Origin: an uncultured Clostridia bacterium
GTDB taxonomy: Bacteria > Bacillota > Clostridia > Oscillospirales > SIG627
Assembly (NCBI GenBank): GCA_947589595.1
Contig: CANQBV010000003.1
Location: forward strand, 1 to 64,000
Reading direction: 5' to 3'
Length of the DNA: 64,000 nucleotides
In this document: one piece after another, positions 61,048 to 64,000 of the stretch
How the letters are laid out: the number at the start of each line of letters is the position of its first letter
Position numbering within the stretch: the first letter of the stretch is position 1
The notes under the pieces: model-generated
Seen by the model: the letters and a program-made list of their open reading frames with translations, nothing else
The model's database searches: none
What the model was told of the DNA's origin: nothing
Position numbers and translations under genes: made by a program

Positions 61048-63135
61048 ATGTTTGAAAACCACAGAATTTTTAAGTACGAATATGCCGGCAGGCCGCTGAT
61101 CATCGAAACCGGTAAAATCAGCCAGCTCTCCAACGGCTCTTGTCTGGTGCGCTACGGGGATACGACCATCCTTGCCAACGCCACCGCTTCCGCCGCCCCG
61201 AGAGACGGGATCGATTTTCTCCCGCTTTCCGTTGATTATGAGGAACGTTTATACGCAGTCGGCAGAATTCCCGGAAGTTTCAATCGCAGAGAAGGCAGAC
61301 CGACCACCAAGGCGATTCTTACTTCTCGTGTGATCGACAGACCCATCCGTCCCCTCTTCCCCAAGGATCTGCGGAACGATGTCTGCATCTCGCTTTTGAC
61401 CCTTTCCGTGGATCAGGACTGCTCGCCCGAAATCGCGGCGATGATCGGCGCTTCCATTGCGCTGTCCATTTCGGACATCCCGTGGAACGGCCCGATCGGC
61501 GGTGCTTTTGTTGGCCTTGTGGACGGCAAGGTTGTGATCAATCCCACTCTGGCAGAAAGAGAAAAGAGCACGCTGGAGCTCACCGTAGCCGCCAGCGAAA
61601 AGAAAGTCGTCATGATCGAAGCCGGCGCCAAGGAAGTATCAAATGACGATATGTTCCGTGCGATTATGACCGCTTTTGATGAAATTCAGGGGCTGGTTCG
61701 CTTCATCAACGACATCACCGCAGAGGTCGGAAAACCGAAATTTTCCTATCCTTCCTGCGAAGTCGACCACGACATGTTCGAAGCGATCAAGGAATTTGCC
61801 ATTGAAGACATACAGGCAGCGCTCGACACAGACGACAAAAACGTCCGCGACGAAAGAATGCAGGTCGTTTACGACAAAATTTATACCGAATTCGATGAAA
61901 AATATCCCGATCAGCGCCTCCAGATCAATGAATGCGTCTACAAGCTGCAGAAGTTTGTGGTGCGCCGTTGGCTTCTGGACGAACAAAAGCGTGTGGACGG
62001 CAGAAAAATGGATCAGATCCGCCCGTTGGCCGCCGAAGTCGGCCTGATCCCGCGCGTACACGGCTCCGGCCTGTTCACCCGCGGTCAGACCCAGGTGCTC
62101 ACGATTGCCACGCTCGGTGCGGTCGGCGATCAGCAGCTCCTGGATGGCATTGATCCTGAAGAAACCAAGCGCTATATGCACCACTACAATATGCCCGGCT
62201 ATTCCGTCGGCGAAGCCAAAGCTTCCCGCAGCCCGGGCAGAAGAGAGATCGGTCACGGCGCGCTCGCCGAAAGAGCGCTCGAACCGGTTCTCCCCAGCAT
62301 GGAAGAATTTCCTTATACCATTCGTCTGGTTTCCGAAATCGTTTCTTCCAACGGCTCCACCTCGCAGGGTTCGATCTGCGGTTCGACTCTGGCTCTTATG
62401 GACGCCGGCGTGCCGATCAAGGCGCCCGTTGCCGGTATTTCCTGCGGCCTCATTACCGAGGGCGACCGGTGGATGACCATGATTGATATCCAAGGCCTGG
62501 AAGATTTCTTCGGCGATATGGACTTCAAGGTCGCCGGTACCAAGAAAGGCATTACCGCCATTCAGATGGACCTCAAGATCGATGGTCTGACGCCCGAAAT
62601 CATTAAAAACGCACTGGAAACCACCTATACCGCTCGTGTGTACATTCTCGACGAAGTGATGCTCAAAGTCATCCCCGCTCCGAGAGAAGACGTTTCCGAA
62701 TTCGCACCCAAAATGATCTCGATGAAAATCAAGCCCGATAAGATCCGCGAAGTAATCGGAACCGGCGGCAAAGTCATTCAGAAGATCTGTGCCGATACCG
62801 GCGCCAAGATCGACATTGAGGACGACGGCAGCGTGTTTATTTCCGCTGTCAACCGCGACGCCGCCTACGCGGCGCAGAAGATTGTGGAATCCATTGTCTT
62901 CGAACCGGAAGTCGGTATGATATTCGACGATTGCCCCGTTACCCGCATCATCCCGATCGGTGCTTTCGTGGAATTCGCTCCCGGCAAAGAGGGCCTCGTG
63001 CACATCTCCAAGCTGGATCATAAGAGAGTCGAAAAGGTGGAAGACGTAGTGAACGTCGGCGATAAAATCCGCGTCAAGCTGATCAAAATCGACGAAAAAG
63101 GCCGCATCGACCTCTCCCGCAAGGACGCAATGTAA
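61048..63135 (+). CDS. pnp: Polyribonucleotide nucleotidyltransferase (PNPase)
   Basis: 695 aa. Phosphorolytic 3'-to-5' RNA decay. Two RNase PH domains (about 10-215 and 305-540; GRIPGSFNRREGRPTTKAILTSR and RSPGRREIGHGALAERAL), a helical linker, a KH domain (KIKPDKIREVIGTGGKVIQKICADTGAKIDIE, about 550-610) and a C-terminal S1 domain (GAFVEFAPGKEGLVHISKLDHKRVEKVEDVV). ATG 61048 has only a weak SD, consistent with coupling to rpsO. Confidence 0.97.
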   Translation: MFENHRIFKYEYAGRPLIIETGKISQLSNGSCLVRYGDTTILANATASAAPRDGIDFLPLSVDYEERLYAVGRIPGSFNRREGRPTTKAILTSRVIDRPIRPLFPKDLRNDVCISLLTLSVDQDCSPEIAAMIGASIALSISDIPWNGPIGGAFVGLVDGKVVINPTLAEREKSTLELTVAASEKKVVMIEAGAKEVSNDDMFRAIMTAFDEIQGLVRFINDITAEVGKPKFSYPSCEVDHDMFEAIKEFAIEDIQAALDTDDKNVRDERMQVVYDKIYTEFDEKYPDQRLQINECVYKLQKFVVRRWLLDEQKRVDGRKMDQIRPLAAEVGLIPRVHGSGLFTRGQTQVLTIATLGAVGDQQLLDGIDPEETKRYMHHYNMPGYSVGEAKASRSPGRREIGHGALAERALEPVLPSMEEFPYTIRLVSEIVSSNGSTSQGSICGSTLALMDAGVPIKAPVAGISCGLITEGDRWMTMIDIQGLEDFFGDMDFKVAGTKKGITAIQMDLKIDGLTPEIIKNALETTYTARVYILDEVMLKVIPAPREDVSEFAPKMISMKIKPDKIREVIGTGGKVIQKICADTGAKIDIEDDGSVFISAVNRDAAYAAQKIVESIVFEPEVGMIFDDCPVTRIIPIGAFVEFAPGKEGLVHISKLDHKRVEKVEDVVNVGDKIRVKLIKIDEKGRIDLSRKDAM

Positions 63136-63145
63136 AATAATAACC

Positions 63146-63188
63146 AAAAAGCGCTATAGGCTTGAATGAAGTCTATAGCGCTTTTTTT
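63146..63188 (+). terminator. rpsO-pnp terminator
   Basis: AAAAAGCGCTATAG/CTATAGCGCTTTTT, 14-bp stem with a 13-nt loop, ending in a T run. Confidence 0.88.
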
Positions 63189-63217
63189 GCATACGGGTTC
63201 GATTATTCGCAGAATAC

Positions 63218-63246
63218 TTGACAAAGAGTTTAAAATGTGATAACAT
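63218..63246 (+). promoter_or_regulatory. Promoter of the acyl-CoA-synthetase-like gene
   Basis: TTGACA (63218-63223) and TAACAT (63241-63246) with a 17-bp spacer, 29 bp before the start codon. Confidence 0.6.
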
Positions 63247-63275
63247 AGTTTCAAATACTATGTGAGGTTATATCT

Positions 63276-64000
63276 ATGAAGAATTTAGCGATTATCAAAG
63301 ATTTTCCCCAGCACGATTTGATGAAGGATTATTTTTTGGACGCTGTCACAAAATACGGTGAAAATACCGTCTTTTTCCGGCAGGAAGAACGGGAAGGAAA
63401 GAAAATTTCTCACTCCCTGAGTTATCATGAATTCTGGGAGGAAATCCACCGCTTCGGAGCGGGGCTGATCCATTTGGGGCTTCAGGGAAAACGGGTCGCC
63501 CTGATCGGATTTAACTCCTATGAATGGGTACTGACTTTTCTGGCCGTACTATGCGGCGTGGGCGTGATCGTTCCGCTTGATAAGGAATTGACCGAGGAGG
63601 ACGTGCGCCGTTCTCTGATGCGCGCAAAGTGCGATGCGGTGCTCTTCGACGCCAAGCACCAGGAACTGATGCGCACCCTCTCTGAGGAAAATTTCTGCGG
63701 TATTCAGCATTTCATTTCCACAAAAAAATTGAGCGAGAAATTTCCCAGCATTCGAGAGATCGAGGAGTTGGGAAGCCTTGCGTTAACCAAGGGGGATGCT
63801 TTCTCCTCCTACGCGCCGGATCCGGACGAAATGGCCTGTTTGGTGTTCACCTCCGGCACTACCTCCACCTCGAAAGCGGTGATGCTTTCCAACCGGAACC
63901 TATCCACCGTTTTGTTTGATCTGTTAAGAACGGAGGAGTTTTTCCCCACGGATCGGAACCTGATCTTCCTGCCCCTGCACCACACCTTCGGTTTTATGGG
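63276..64000 (+). CDS. AMP-dependent acyl-CoA synthetase-like protein (partial, cut by the window end)
   Basis: The gene runs off the window, so it is missing from the ORF track; I translated it by hand from ATG 63276. The first 241 codons are open. The adenylate-forming P-loop CLVFTSGTTSTSKAVMLSNRN (about residue 190, usual form TSGTTGxPK) and the N-terminal pattern (SYHEFWEEIHRFGAGLIHLGLQGKRVALIGFNSYEWV) place it with long-chain fatty acyl-CoA ligases. The loop reads TSTSKA instead of TGxPKG, two changes from the consensus. LPLHHTFGFMG then follows. Substrate unknown. Confidence 0.85.
   Translation, partial: MKNLAIIKDFPQHDLMKDYFLDAVTKYGENTVFFRQEEREGKKISHSLSYHEFWEEIHRFGAGLIHLGLQGKRVALIGFNSYEWVLTFLAVLCGVGVIVPLDKELTEEDVRRSLMRAKCDAVLFDAKHQELMRTLSEENFCGIQHFISTKKLSEKFPSIREIEELGSLALTKGDAFSSYAPDPDEMACLVFTSGTTSTSKAVMLSNRNLSTVLFDLLRTEEFFPTDRNLIFLPLHHTFGFM

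Noticed and set aside
61639-63147. 502-aa minus-strand ORF opposite pnp
   Set aside because: Shadow of a certain PNPase gene.

Overview
The window looks like a chromosome segment of a spore-forming, probably uncultured member of the Clostridia (Firmicutes). The evidence is strong Shine-Dalgarno (SD) sites, sigma-A-like promoters with 16-17 bp spacers, a SpoIIE homologue with a perfect Spo0A-box match in front of it, a possible SpoIIM relative, GTP-type PEP carboxykinase, YitT, YigZ, a divergent clostridial type IIA topoisomerase B subunit, and tRNA 3'-end/terminator duplications. I cannot name a genus. Most genes are intact and tightly packed.

Layout. 1-363: duplicated tRNA-3'-end/terminator modules and tRNA-Gln(CTG). 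555-5028: mscL with a zinc-ribbon tail, a phosphoglucomutase, a GNAT acetyltransferase and a YesL-like/SpoIIM-like membrane pair. 5140-7128: ligA. 7341-13658: seven same-strand genes resembling a short-tailed phage head and connector (portal, scaffold, coat, small unknown, adaptor, beta-rich hub, coiled-coil protein), with no terminase, integrase, protease or replication gene. 13820-16330: YitT, divergent LysR, an ABC-ATPase remnant and an HMA metallochaperone. 16372-23062: a six-gene operon (M16 peptidase pair, lgt, folD, two trigger-factor-like lipoproteins). 23270-24925: two holin-like genes and an amidase endolysin. 25138-29686: pckA, an FAD oxidoreductase and an MsmK/UgpC-type ATPase. 30050-34192: a small regulator coupled to a polyprenyl synthase, a DD-carboxypeptidase-like protein and a MATE transporter. 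34553-37666: an unknown gene, yigZ and the topoisomerase B subunit. 37902-46242: a seven-gene carbohydrate operon. 46332-56919: LCP ligase and a ten-gene exopolysaccharide/capsule cluster with UDP-galactopyranose mutase. 57181-64000: a small lipoprotein, spoIIE, a small membrane protein, rpsO-pnp, and the start of an acyl-CoA-synthetase-like gene cut by the window end.

Two regions stand out. First, the phage head operon and the holin/endolysin cassette are separated by about 9.5 kb of host genes and point in opposite directions, yet each is preceded by the same 40-bp element (34 of 40 identical by eye). That element holds a TATACT -10-like box and also fits GG-N10-GC, the sigma-54 core. This suggests a domesticated, co-regulated phage-derived particle-and-release system (gene-transfer-agent-like, or some other capsid function) rather than a decaying prophage. 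Second, the 37902-46242 operon joins an FGGY kinase, a FucI/AraA-like isomerase, a SIS isomerase, a TIM-like isomerase and a YjbQ protein with a neutral-ceramidase-like protein and a signal-less GH-A-type hydrolase. It encodes no transporter and no recognisable aldolase, so it does not match any sugar pathway I know.

How the genes connect. lgt sits directly upstream of two predicted lipoproteins that would need it. pckA carries a near-consensus CcpA cre box at its -35. glf and a GlfT-like glycosyltransferase suggest galactofuranose in the surface polymer, and the LCP protein probably attaches that polymer to the wall.
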